Assembly: GCF_040120695.1 (NCBI RefSeq)
Contig: NZ_JBEEAC010000021.1
Span: 62,001-126,000 of the forward strand
Source: Plantactinospora sp040120695
GTDB taxonomy: Bacteria; Actinomycetota; Actinomycetes; Mycobacteriales; Micromonosporaceae
Reading direction: 5' to 3'
DNA length: 64,000 nucleotides
Positions 1 through 10,300 of this stretch are shown here, one piece after another. The translations under genes were made by a program, and so were the position numbers. The stretch's first letter is position 1. The number at the start of each line of letters is the position of its first letter. The notes beneath the pieces are model-generated. The model did no database searches. It was given only the letters and a program-made list of their open reading frames with translations, and was not told where the DNA came from.

Positions 1-624
1 CGCGAAGTCGACGCCGAGCCGGCCGGCGGTCGCCCGCGTCATCTCGGTCGCGATGTAGCCCGGACCGACCGCGTTCACGGTCACCCCGAACGGCCCGAGC
101 TCCTGGGCGAGCCCGCGCACCAGCCCCAGCACGCCGGCCTTCGCTGCCGCGTAGTTCGCCTGGTCGCGGTTGCCCAGGACGGCGGCCACGCTGGACAGGG
201 CGACGATCCGGCCGCCCGTACCGGCCACCAGGTAGGGACGGACCTCCCGACACATCAGGTACGCCGCGCGCAGGTTGACCGCGTGGACGACGTCCCAGTC
301 GCCGTCGGTCATCTCGGCCAGCGGGCCGTCCCGGATCACTCCGGCGTTGTTGACCACGACGGTGGGTGGCCCGAGCCGCTCGGCGACGGCAGCGACGACG
401 GCGCGCACCTGGACCGGGTCCGTCACGTCGGCCGGCGCCGGCAGCGCCCGGCCACCGCGCGCCGTGATGTCGGCGACGACGTGGGCGCATCCGGCCGCGT
501 CGAGGTCGAGGACCGCCACCGCGAGGCCGTCGGCCGCCAGCCGCGCGGCGGTCGCGGCGCCGATTCCCCGGGCCGCGCCGGTGACGATCGCGACCCGCTG
601 CGGGCCGGCGTCAGGCCAGGCCAC
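1..624 (-). CDS. SDR-family oxidoreductase (FabG-like), C-terminus beyond left edge
   Basis: NAD(P)-dependent short-chain dehydrogenase/reductase. The 208 codons present show the Rossmann motif VTGAARGIG near residue 14, the NNAG strand, and the catalytic Tyr/Lys pair in NYAAAK, with a preceding ALSS serine. The C-terminus lies outside the window. The chosen start is the GTG at 624; the frame gives MAWPDAGPQRVAIVTG, and the stop of the preceding SDR gene lies 14 bases inside this gene, implying translational coupling. It is the third SDR of a compact minus-strand operon with two acyl-CoA dehydrogenases, next to an NRPS, so reduction of a ketone or of a beta-keto/CoA or carrier-bound intermediate is plausible. 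The substrate is unknown. Confidence 0.85.
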   Translation of the reverse strand, partial: MAWPDAGPQRVAIVTGAARGIGAATAARLAADGLAVAVLDLDAAGCAHVVADITARGGRALPAPADVTDPVQVRAVVAAVAERLGPPTVVVNNAGVIRDGPLAEMTDGDWDVVHAVNLRAAYLMCREVRPYLVAGTGGRIVALSSVAAVLGNRDQANYAAAKAGVLGLVRGLAQELGPFGVTVNAVGPGYIATEMTRATAGRLGVDFA

Positions 625-1354
625 CGGCGGCTCGCAGGTTCTGCCCGGTCAGCCAGCGGGCGTCCGGCCCGACCAGGAACGCGACCACATCGGCCACGTC
701 GGCCGGTTGACCCAGCCGGCGTAGCGGCGTCATCGCGGCGGCCATGTCCAGCGCCTCCACCGGCTGCGAGGCGCGCAGCATGTCGGTGTCCACCGGGCCC
801 GGCGAGACCGTGTTGACGGTAATCCTCCGCAACGACAGCTCCCGCGCGGCGACCAGGGTGAACTGCTCGAGGGCCGCCTTGCTCGCCGCGTAGAGGGCGA
901 TGCCGGGCGCGTGGAGCACGGTGTTGGTCGAGGAAATGTTCACGATGCGGCCGCCCCGGCGCATCCGACGGGCCGCCTCCTGGATCAGAAAGAACGCCGC
1001 CTTGACGTTCACCGCCATCAGACGGTCGAAATCCTCCTCGGTGCTGTCGGTGATGCTCGCGACCAGCGTTTCCCCCGCGTTGTTGACCAGCACGTCCAGG
1101 CCGCCCAGGCGCTCCTCTGCCGCGGCGAACAGGCCACGGACAGCGGCCGGGTCGGCCAGATCGACGCGGATCGCGCAGGCCCAGGCGCCCGCCTCGGTGA
1201 GTTCGGCGACGAGCTGGTCGGCCAGATGCTCACGGGTGCGGTAGCTGAAGGCAACCGCGGCGCCGTCCCGGGCCAGCCGTCGCACGACGGCTCGCCCGAT
1301 GCCCCGTGAGCCGCCCGTGATCAGCGCCGTCTGTCCGCTGAGGACCCCATTCAT
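611..1354 (-). CDS. SDR-family oxidoreductase
   Basis: Classical SDR of 247 residues, the usual family length. Visible motifs are TGGSRGIG (cofactor loop, about residue 13), NNAGE, the catalytic ISS serine and YAASK. It ends with the ordinary SDR tail ending in LTGQNLRAAGGLA. I chose the ATG at 1354 (MNGVLSGQTALITGG), as in most SDRs; an in-frame GTG at 1366 is possible. Its end overlaps the next SDR by 14 bases and its start lies 27 bases after the stop of the SDR upstream, so the three are one transcript. Substrate is not predictable; tailoring of the NRPS product or its building block is inference from context. Confidence 0.87.
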   Translation of the reverse strand: MNGVLSGQTALITGGSRGIGRAVVRRLARDGAAVAFSYRTREHLADQLVAELTEAGAWACAIRVDLADPAAVRGLFAAAEERLGGLDVLVNNAGETLVASITDSTEEDFDRLMAVNVKAAFFLIQEAARRMRRGGRIVNISSTNTVLHAPGIALYAASKAALEQFTLVAARELSLRRITVNTVSPGPVDTDMLRASQPVEALDMAAAMTPLRRLGQPADVADVVAFLVGPDARWLTGQNLRAAGGLA

Positions 1355-1381
1355 CCGCTCCACCACTCCCGCTTCGGCTGC

Positions 1382-2137
1382 TCAGCCCGGCATCAGGCCG
1401 CCGGAGACCGCGATCACCTGCCCGGTGATGAAGCCCGCCCCCTCACTGACCAGGAACGCGACGGTGCAGGCGATGTCCTCGGGCTGGCCGACCCGGCGCA
1501 GCGGCGTCTGCGCGGCCACCACGCGTTGCAGTTTGTCGATGCTGACCCCGAGGTTGGCCGCGTTCGTCGCGGTCAGCTCCGTCGCGATGTACCCGGGAGC
1601 CACCGCGTTGACCGTGATGCCCTCGGGGCCGAGTTCCAGGGCCAGCGCCTTGGTCAGGCCCTGGATGCCGGCCTTGGCCGCGCAGTAGTTCGCCTGGTTG
1701 CGGGTGCCAAGCGCGGCCATGCTGGAGATGTTGACGATCCGGCCCCACCGGTCGAGGTGCGGGCGGACCTCGCGGGTGACGAGAAAGGCGCTGCGCAGGT
1801 TGGTCGCCATCACCTGGTCCCAGTCGTCCTCGGTCAACTCTTCGATCGGCGCGTCCCGGGTCAGGCCCGCGTTGTTGACCAGGATGACCGGCGGGCCGAG
1901 TTCGTCCGCTATCCGGGCGACCGCGGCCGTGACGTCCCCGTGATCGCTGACGTCGGCGGCGATCCCGAGTGCCCGCCCACCGGCTGCGGCGATCCGCGCC
2001 GCGACATCCGCGCACGCCTCGGCGTCGCGGTCCACGACGGCCACCGTGTGTCCGTCCTCGGCCAGCCGGACCGCGGTCGCGGCACCGATGCCGCGCCCAC
2101 CACCGGTCACCACCGCGATCCTCGCTGCTGTGCTCAT
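1382..2137 (-). CDS. SDR-family oxidoreductase (FabG-like)
   Basis: Short-chain dehydrogenase/reductase of 251 residues with TGGGRGIG, NNAGLTRD, ISS and NYCAAK motifs. The order matches 3-oxoacyl-ACP reductases; the GFITGQ ending is typical of FabG. The ATG at 2137 (MSTAARIAVVTG) overlaps the TGA of the upstream acyl-CoA dehydrogenase gene in an ATGA arrangement, which fixes the start and implies coupled translation. With two more SDRs downstream and two dehydrogenases upstream, the operon looks able to run successive desaturation and keto/hydroxy interconversions. Which of the three SDRs acts on which substrate cannot be read from sequence. Confidence 0.87.
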   Translation of the reverse strand: MSTAARIAVVTGGGRGIGAATAVRLAEDGHTVAVVDRDAEACADVAARIAAAGGRALGIAADVSDHGDVTAAVARIADELGPPVILVNNAGLTRDAPIEELTEDDWDQVMATNLRSAFLVTREVRPHLDRWGRIVNISSMAALGTRNQANYCAAKAGIQGLTKALALELGPEGITVNAVAPGYIATELTATNAANLGVSIDKLQRVVAAQTPLRRVGQPEDIACTVAFLVSEGAGFITGQVIAVSGGLMPG

Positions 2138-3039
2138 GCCGTCTCCTCTGCCGACCGCTCCCACCGGCCGGCGGCACGCCACAGCTCGGCCGGCCGACCG
2201 AACCGCAGCGCTTCCACGGCCGCCGCCCGGTAGTACCGGTGGACCGGCGCCGATCCGGTCAGGCCGAACGCGCCGTGCACGTGCACCGCTGCGGCCGTGA
2301 TCTCGAGGGCCAGCTCACTCGCGTAGGCCAGCGCGCGGGTGGTGGCCAGCGCGGCCGGTGCCCCGGTGTCGGCTCGCCAGGCCGCCTCGTGCACCAGCAA
2401 CCGCGCGGCTCTCAGGTGCGCGAGCTGCCGGGCCAGCGGGAAGGCGATCGCCTGGTGGCTCAGCAGGGCCTGCCCGAACTGGTGGCGCTCGGCCGCCCGC
2501 TCGACCGCCAGCCGATGCGCCCGGGCCGCCAACCCGCACAGGTAGGCGGCCTGTCGCACCCGGGCCCGGTGCAGCGGGCGGGTCGGCGGGCCGGCCGGGC
2601 CGGTGCCGGCGACCTCGGCCCAGAGGGAGCCCGATCGCCGGTGCACCGCCCGCAACCTGCCCGCGCCGTCCACCGCCACCATCACGTCGGCGTCGTCGGC
2701 GCCGCCCGACAGCGTCACCCGCACCGTGCCGGCGGCGACCTCCGCGCACCGGTCCCCGGTGGGCGCCGCGTCGTCGGCGCCGAGTAGGTCGACGAGGAGC
2801 GCGGCGGCGCGGTACCCGTCCGGCGCGGCCCGGCGGCCCAGCTCGTCGCAGACCACGACGGCGTACCCCAGCCCCAGCTCCAGGCCGCCGGCTGCGGCCG
2901 GGGCCTCCAGCGCGTACACCTGGAGGCCGGTCAGGCAATTGTGGACCGGGCCCGGGTGCGCGGCATCGCCGCACCGATCCAGTTCCCCGCCCACCGCCCG
3001 GCCGAGGGCCAGCTGATCCGCGTCGAGTTCGAGGTCCAT
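2134..3039 (-). CDS. acyl-CoA dehydrogenase-like subunit, short
   Basis: About 301 residues, roughly 80 shorter than a normal acyl-CoA dehydrogenase. The C-terminal helical part is clear (an RHQFGQALLSHQAIAFPLAR-type segment at about residues 190-210, then VHVHGAFGLTGSAPVHRYYR). The N-terminal and middle domains are abbreviated. The ATG at 3039 starts one base after the stop of the longer dehydrogenase, so the two are probably made in equal amounts. In actinobacteria paired short/long acyl-CoA dehydrogenases often form heteromers in which one chain carries the catalytic base; that is family knowledge, and its use here is inference. Likely role: FAD-dependent desaturation of a CoA- or carrier-bound acyl group. 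Confidence 0.75.
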   Translation of the reverse strand: MDLELDADQLALGRAVGGELDRCGDAAHPGPVHNCLTGLQVYALEAPAAAGGLELGLGYAVVVCDELGRRAAPDGYRAAALLVDLLGADDAAPTGDRCAEVAAGTVRVTLSGGADDADVMVAVDGAGRLRAVHRRSGSLWAEVAGTGPAGPPTRPLHRARVRQAAYLCGLAARAHRLAVERAAERHQFGQALLSHQAIAFPLARQLAHLRAARLLVHEAAWRADTGAPAALATTRALAYASELALEITAAAVHVHGAFGLTGSAPVHRYYRAAAVEALRFGRPAELWRAAGRWERSAEETA

Positions 3040-3040
3040 G

Positions 3041-4165
3041 TCAGCCTTCCGCTGCCACGGCATCGGTCAACTGCTCGGCCAACGTGCGCAGCATCATCTC
3101 GGAGGTGCCGCCGGCCAGCGTCAGGCCCGGCGCCTCCCGGTAGGCCCGGTCGACGTCGGCCGGAAGCCGTCCGTCGTCGTCGAGGCCGTGCCGCGACAGC
3201 GCCCACCTCGCCACCGTGGCGGCGAGTTCGCTGCCGTACCACTTGGCGACCGGAGCCCGCGTCGGGTCGGCGTCGCCGCCCGCTGCGGCCAGCGAGGCCT
3301 GCCAGGCCAGTAGCCGGGCGGCGGCCACCCTGGCGCCGTAGCGTCCGGTCCGCTCCAGTTCGTCGGGATCGTCGGGGGTGGCCCTACCGGCCAGGTCGAA
3401 CCAGCGGGCGGCGCGCAGCGCGAAGTCGAAGCCGGTGCGCTCGAAGGCGAGCGCGCGGGTCAGCAGGGCGAACCCGTCGTCGAGTTCGCCGATCAGGGCA
3501 GCCCGGCCGACCGCGACACCGTCGAGGTGGACGAGGGTGAACTGCTCGTCGGGCAGGCTCGGCATCCGTTCGATCCGGACGCCCGGCGCGCGGAGGTCGA
3601 CCAGGAAGAGGCTGAGACCGCCGTACCGCGTCGAGGCGGGCGAGGTGCGGACCGCGCACAGCCCGACGTCGCAGCGTTCACTCAGGTTGAACGCCTTGCT
3701 GCCGGTGATGCGGAATCCGTCGGACACTGGCTCGGCGGCCGTGGTCAGGGCGCCGAGGTCGGAGCCGGCCCCGGGCTCGGTGTAGAGGACGCTGGCGAAG
3801 ATCTCACCGCGCGCGAGCCGCGGCAGCAGGTCGTCGCGCTGGTCGTCGCGGCCGCATGACAGGATCAACTGCCCCACCGTCAAGATGCTGTTGACCAGCA
3901 GGGTGTCCGGGACGCCGGCCCGCACCAGCTCCTCGACGGCGATGGCGCCGCACCGCGCGTCGCCACCACCGCCGCCGTAGCGTCGGGGCCAGTGCGGGGC
4001 TAGCAGGCCCGCCGCGCCAAGGAACCGATAGAGCGGCCGCTCGTCGCGCTCACCGGGCTCGGCATGGGCGAAACCGGCGAGAAGCTCGATCGCCTCCGGC
4101 GCTGCGAGGACGGCGCGGACTCGGTCGCGGAACTCCACGTCCGAGGCCGTGGGGCCGAAATCCAT
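3041..4165 (-). CDS. acyl-CoA dehydrogenase
   Basis: FAD-dependent acyl-CoA dehydrogenase of 374 residues. It has the flavin-binding segment YTEPGAGSDLG (about residues 120-130), the middle beta domain, and the C-terminal helical domain ending in APGLTLAGGTSEMMLRTLAE, where GGTSE-type sequence contacts FAD. The start MDFGPTASDVEFRDRVR at 4165 matches the family; a longer frame upstream is basic and unlike these enzymes. It is first in a minus-strand operon with a short dehydrogenase partner and three SDRs, divergent from the NRPS. It probably oxidises a precursor acyl chain. The natural substrate (CoA thioester or carrier-bound acid) cannot be told. Confidence 0.85.
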   Translation of the reverse strand: MDFGPTASDVEFRDRVRAVLAAPEAIELLAGFAHAEPGERDERPLYRFLGAAGLLAPHWPRRYGGGGGDARCGAIAVEELVRAGVPDTLLVNSILTVGQLILSCGRDDQRDDLLPRLARGEIFASVLYTEPGAGSDLGALTTAAEPVSDGFRITGSKAFNLSERCDVGLCAVRTSPASTRYGGLSLFLVDLRAPGVRIERMPSLPDEQFTLVHLDGVAVGRAALIGELDDGFALLTRALAFERTGFDFALRAARWFDLAGRATPDDPDELERTGRYGARVAAARLLAWQASLAAAGGDADPTRAPVAKWYGSELAATVARWALSRHGLDDDGRLPADVDRAYREAPGLTLAGGTSEMMLRTLAEQLTDAVAAEG

Positions 4166-4202
4166 TGCGCCACCGCCTGTTCCCCGTCGACGTCGCCTGC
4201 GG

Positions 4203-4228
4203 AGTATAGCAATAATGCAAATATTTGC
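4203..4228. promoter_or_regulatory. divergent promoter region with perfect palindrome
   Basis: Between the dehydrogenase operon and the NRPS is an unusually AT-rich patch. It holds the perfect 12-base palindrome GCAAATATTTGC (4217-4228), the shape expected for a dimeric regulator. On the minus strand a TATACT hexamer (4203-4208) could be the -10 box for the dehydrogenase/SDR operon. No regulator gene lies nearby in the window. Function is inferred from position only. Confidence 0.4.
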
Positions 4229-4300
4229 GGGGGTAGATGGTGGCCGGAGCGGCGGGCTAGACTCCACGCGTTGTCTTCCGCGGGGAGGAGACCGGGCGGG

Positions 4301-7300
4301 ATGTCTCGCGTCATCGAGCGGGCGGCGTCACCTGCGCGCGACTCGCTGGCGACCAGGCGCGATGCGTTCCTCCGCCGGATCCACGCCATCGCCGCGCCGT
4401 CGGCGCCCGGCCACACCGGCGCGGCCACGACGGCAGAGCAACCCACCCGCTTTCCCGAGGCGACCGCGACCGGCCCCGCGCCGCCACCGCGCCGGGTGCG
4501 CTGCGTGACGGTGGTTCCCGCCGACACCGATCCCGGTCCGCTGCTGGCGGCGGTGGTCTCCACGCTGGGCCGGTACACCGGGTGGCCGCGAGTCGCGATC
4601 GGGCTGATCCGCCGCACCGGCGGCCGCGCCCTGCGCGGCGCGCTGGACGTGACGATCGAGCGGGGCGACACACTGGCCACGATCGCCGCCCGGCTGACCC
4701 ACGTGCCCCCGGCACTCGATGCGGCCCCCCGGCCGGTGACCGTGCGGCTGCGGACGCCCGGCGACCTGCTCGACGACGGGATCGTCGACGGCCTGGTCAT
4801 CGAGGCGCTCCCGGCCGCCGGCCGGCTGACCGCCGAGTTCGAATCTGACCGGCACGACCACGACACCGTCGCCCGGTTTTTACGCCACTGCGCCCGCACC
4901 CTCGATCAACCGCCCGACACCCCGGTTTTCGAGGTGCCACTGCCCGGGCCGAGCGAGGTGCCGCCGTGGACCGGTGCCACGCAGCCGCCCGACGGGGTCA
5001 CGCTGGTGGACCTGTTCGAGGCGACCGCCGCCCGCCACCCCGACCGCCCGGCCGTCGGCCCGCTCAGCTACGCCCGGCTGGCCACCGAGGCCCGCCGGCT
5101 GGGTCAGCACCTGCGCGCCACGGTCGCGGCCGGCCCCGAGGACCGGATCGGCGTACTGATCAGCCGTGGCGACCCCCGCTGGGTGATCGCCTGCCTCGGC
5201 GTGCTCTACGCCGGCGCGGCCTGGGTCCCACTCGACCCGGACACTCCGCCCGCCCGGGTCTCGGCGCTGCTCGACCGGGCCACTGTGAAGACCACCATCA
5301 CCGACGGCCGGCTGGCCGCGCACCTGGCCGGCCGGCCGGTGGTCGACCTCGACACCGAGGCGGGGCCGATCGCCGCCGCCGCCGACGCCCGACCGGCCGG
5401 GCCGGTCTACGCGGGCAACGCGGCCTACGTCATCCACACCTCCGGCAGCACCGGTACGCCCAAGGGCGTGATTGTGCCCCACGCCCCAGTCGTCAACTTC
5501 GTGCGGGCGATGGCCCGGCTCTTCGCCCTGACGCCGGCGGACCGCATCCTGCAGTACGCCTCCCCCGGCTTCGACGTGTGGGTGCAGGAGGTGTTCACCG
5601 CGCTGCTCACCGGCGCCTCGGTCTGGCCGGTCGGCGATGCGCAGCGGCTCTCCCTCGAGGAGTTGTCGCGTGCGCTCGAACGCGACCGGATCACCGTGGC
5701 CGAGTTGCCACCGGCCCTGATGGAGTCGATGGATGCCGACCGCTTCCCGGATCTGCGCATCGCCTCGGTGGGCGGTGAGGCGTTCCCGGCGTCGCTGGTA
5801 GCCCGCTGGCGGACCCCGCGGCGGCGGGTCGTCAACGGGTACGGACCGACCGAGGCGACCATCGGCGTCATCTACCACGACTGTCCCGCCGAGCTGCGGT
5901 CCGCGCCGCCGATCGGCCGGCCCGTCGACCAGCACCGGGCCCACGTACTCGACAGCCGGTTACGGCCGGTGCCGCTAGGCGCGATCGGCGAACTCTATCT
6001 GGGCGGTGCCGGACTGGCCCGCGGATACCTGGGCGATCCGGCCGCGACCGCGGCGGCGTTCGTCGCCGACCCGTTCGGGCCGCCCGGCGTCCGGCTCTAC
6101 CGCACCGGCGACCTGGTCCGCCAGGACGGGGCCGGCGAGTTGATCTTCGTGGGCCGCCGCGACCGCCAGGCCAAGGTGCACGGCCAGCGGGTCGAGCTGG
6201 GCGAGATCGAGGCCGCGCTGGCTGCGCACCCGGGCGTCCGCCGGGCCGTGGCCGACCTCGCCGACGAACGGCTCTCCGCCTACCTGGTGGCCGACCGACC
6301 GCTGGACCCGGCCGCGCTGCGCCGCCACCTCGGCGAGCGCCTGCCCGGCTACATGGTGCCGGGCCGGCTCGTCCAGGTCGCCGCGATCCCGGTCAACGCC
6401 AACGGGAAGATCGACCGGACTGCGCTGGCGTCGGCCTTCCCCGCGCCGGCCGCCGCGCCGTCGACGGCCGAGCCGGCCCACGGCATCGCCGCCATCGTCC
6501 TACGGTTGTTCGAGGAGTGCCTGCGACAGCCGCTGCCGGAGCCGGCCGAAACCGCCAACTTCTTCGCCGCCGGCGGTACAAGCCTGCAGGTCATCCGCCT
6601 GCTGAATCGCGTACGCCAGGAGCTCGGGGTCGATGTGCCTGTCCTACGGTTCCTGCGCGATCCGACACCGGCGACGTTGTCCACGCTGGTCGGCGCGGGT
6701 GCGGACACCAGCCGTCTGGTCCGGGCCCCGGACGGGGCCGAGGTGCCGCTGTCGGCCGGGCAGCGCGGCCTCTGGTTCCTCGACCGGCTCGGCGCCGACC
6801 CGGCGGCCTTCCACGTGCTGGAGGCCCACCTCCTGCTCGGGCCACTCGACCCGCGGGCGCTGCGGCGGGCGGGCGAGTCGCTGGTCCGCCGGCACGAGAT
6901 GCTGCGCACGCGGATCACCGTCCAGGACGGGATCCCCTCGCTGCGGTTGGATCCCGCCGGCTCGTTGGACTGGGAGCAGGTCGAGCTGGCCGACGTCGAC
7001 CGGCTGCCGGAGGTGCTGCGCGAGCTGTGGTCCCGGCCGTTCGACCTGGGCGCCGGGCGGCTGATGCGGGTCACCCTGATCCGGCTCGGCGCCCACGAGC
7101 ACGTGCTCTGCCTGGTGGCCCACCACCTGGCCTCGGACGCCCGGTCGACCGAGGTGCTCTTCGAGGAGCTCAGCCACGAATACCCGGCGGCCGACGCGGC
7201 CCTCCCGGCGCCGGACGCGCGGTACGCCGACTTCGCCTGGTGGGAACGGGAACGGCTGGCCAGCGGCGCGCTGGACGACCAGCTGGCCTACTGGCGCGAA

Positions 7301-10300
7301 CGACTCGCCGGCCTCCCGCCCACCATCGAGCTGCCGCTGGACCGTCCCCGGCCGACGGTTCCATGCCACGGCGGCGACACCGTGCGCTTCGAGGTGGCGG
7401 CGGAGGTGACCGAGCGGGCCCGGGCGATCAGCCGCGAGGCGGGCACCACGCTGTTCGTCACGCTGCTCACCGGATTCGTGGCGTTGCTCGCCCGATACTC
7501 GCGTACCGGCGACGTGGTCATCGGCACGCCGGTCGCCAACCGCACCCGTCCGGAACTCGACCGGACCGTCGGGTTCGTCGCGAACATGGTGGTGCTGCGC
7601 CAGGACTGCACGGCCGACCCCACATTCCGCAACCTGCTCGACGCGGTCAAGGACACCACGCTGTCGGCGTTCGCGCACCAGGAGCTTCCGTTCGAGCGGC
7701 TGGTGGAGCACCTCGAACCGGCGCGCGACCTGGGCCGCAACCCGCTCTTCCAGGTCACCTTCCAGAGCTATGAGGAGCCGGGCGCCCGCCTGCGGCTGAC
7801 CGGCCTGCGCACCCGAGGGGTACCGGTCGCCGCCCCGGCCAGCCAGTTCGACCTGTCCCTGGTGGTCCAGGAGGGCGTCGACGGCCGACTCACCGGCAGC
7901 CTCGTCTACCGGACCGCCCTGTTCGACCGGTCGACCGCAGCCCGGGTGGCCGGGCACTACCGCACGCTGCTGGCCGACGGGCTGGCCCGGCCGGACCAGC
8001 GGATCTCCCGGCTCGATCTGCTCTCCGCCGCCGAGCGCGACGAGCTGCTCGTCGCCGGTAGCGGTCCCGGAGATGTCGCCGCGCCGACGGTGGACGTGCT
8101 GGTCGCGGCGCACGCCGCGGCCCGACCGGACGCCGTCGCCGTGGTGGACGCAGGGTGCACGCTGACCTACGGCGAACTCGACGCCGCGGCGAACCGGCTG
8201 GCCCACCGGCTGCACCGGGACGGGGCCGGCCCGGGCTGCCGGGTCGGTGTCTTCCTGGACCGGGGCGCGGACCTGGTCGTCACGCTGCTGGCCGTCCTGA
8301 AGTCGGGCGCCGCCTACGTGCCGATCGAGCCGACCTACCCGCCGGCCCGGGTCGGATTCATGCTGACCGACAGCGGCGCGGCGGTGGTGGTCACGGAGCG
8401 GTCACTGGCCGGCACGCTGCCCGACGGGACGCCCCAGATCCTGCTCGACGAGCCGCCCCCGGAGGAGCCAGGCCTCCTCCCGGACGCTCCACCGGTCCGG
8501 CCCGACCCGGATGACCTCGCCTACCTGATGTACACCTCCGGCTCCACCGGCCGGCCCAAGGGCGTGGCGGTGCCGCACCGCGCGGTGACCCGGCTGGTGC
8601 GCGGTCTGGACCGGCTACGGGTCGGCGCCGAGGACACGTTCCTGATGCTCGCGCCGGTGGCGTTCGACGCGTCCACACTGGAGGTTTGGGCGCCGCTCAG
8701 CCTTGGCGGCCGACTGGTGGTCCACCCGCCCGGCGCGGTCGACCCGAAAGGGCTGGGCGAGCTGCTGCGCCGCGAGGCGGTGAGCGTGCTGTGGCTCACC
8801 GCGGCGCTCACCAACCTCGTCGTCGACACCGTCCCGGCCGCTCTGGCTCCACTGCGGCTGCTGATCACCGGCGGTGAGGCGTTGTCCGCCCCACACATCC
8901 GACGGCTCGCGGCCGCGCATCCGCACATGCTCATCGTCAACGGGTACGGCCCGACCGAGACCACGACGTTCGCCACCATCCACCCGGTGGCCGCCACCAC
9001 CGACGCGACCTCGATACCGATCGGACGGCCGATCGGTGGCACCCGCGTCCACGTGTTGGACGGGCGGCTGCGGCACGTGCCGGCCGGCATCGCCGGTGAG
9101 CTGTACATCGGAGGCGCCGGCCTGGCGCGCGGCTACCATGGGCAGCCGGGCCGGACGGCCGAACGTTTCGTCGCGGATCCGTTCGGTGCGCCCGGCACGC
9201 GGCTCTACCGGACCGGCGACCTCGTCCGGTGGACCACGGATGGCGTGCTGGAGTTCCTCGGCCGGGTCGACGACCAGCTCAAGATGCGCGGATTCCGGAT
9301 CGAGCCGGGCGAGATCGTGGCCGAGCTGAACCGGCATCCGGCCGTGCACGACTCCTTCGTCCTTCCCCGTGGCGGCGGGATCACGACCGAGCTTGTCGCG
9401 CACGTGGTGACGACCGAGGAGCCGGCGGTGCTGGCTGCCCACCTGCGGGAACGGCTGCCGTCCTTCATGGTGCCGACCGCCTGGGTCCGCACCGACGCGC
9501 TGCCGCTGACGGCCAGCGGCAAGGTGGACCGCGAGGCGCTGCGCCGCCGCGGGCAGGACGTCGACCGGGCGGCAGAACACCTGCCGCCGCGCACCGGGGC
9601 CGAGATCCGCGTGGCCGAGGTGTGGTCGCGGGTCCTCGGCTGCGGGCGGGTGGGTGCCCTCGACGACTTCTTCGCCCTCGGCGGCAACTCGCTGCTGGCG
9701 ACACGGATGGCCGCCCTGGTCGGCAAGTTGTTCGGAGTGGAGCTGCCGCTGATCACGGTGTTCCGGCATCCGACCGTGGCCGAACTCGCGGCCGAACTCG
9801 ACCGGCGGCACACCGACTCGGCCCCGGCCGGGCCCGCGGTGGCACGTGCCCCCGACGGCCGCCCGGCGCCGCTGACGCCCGGCCAGCGCGCGCTGTGGTT
9901 CCTAGACCAGTTACGGCCCGGTGTGCCCGCCTACAACGTGCCACTGGTCGTCCGTCTGACCGGCGAACTCGATGTCGAGGCACTCCGCGCCGCGGTGACC
10001 CGGACGGTCACGCGGCACGAGGTGCTGCGCTCGGCCTTCGTCCTGGACGACGAGCACGGGCCGGTCCAGCGGGTCCGCGAGCCGGAGTGCGTCGCGCCGG
10101 TCCTCGACGACGCGTCGGACCGGCCGCTCGCCGAGGCCCGCCGGGTCGCCGAGAAGGCGGCCGCCTCGGACGCGGCCGAGCCGATCCCGCTCGCGACCGG
10201 GCCGCTGATCCGGGTGCGTCTGGTCCGCGTCGCGCCCCGTGAGCATCTGCTGGCGCTGACCGTGCACCACGCGGCGTTCGACGGCTGGTCGGTCGGCGTG

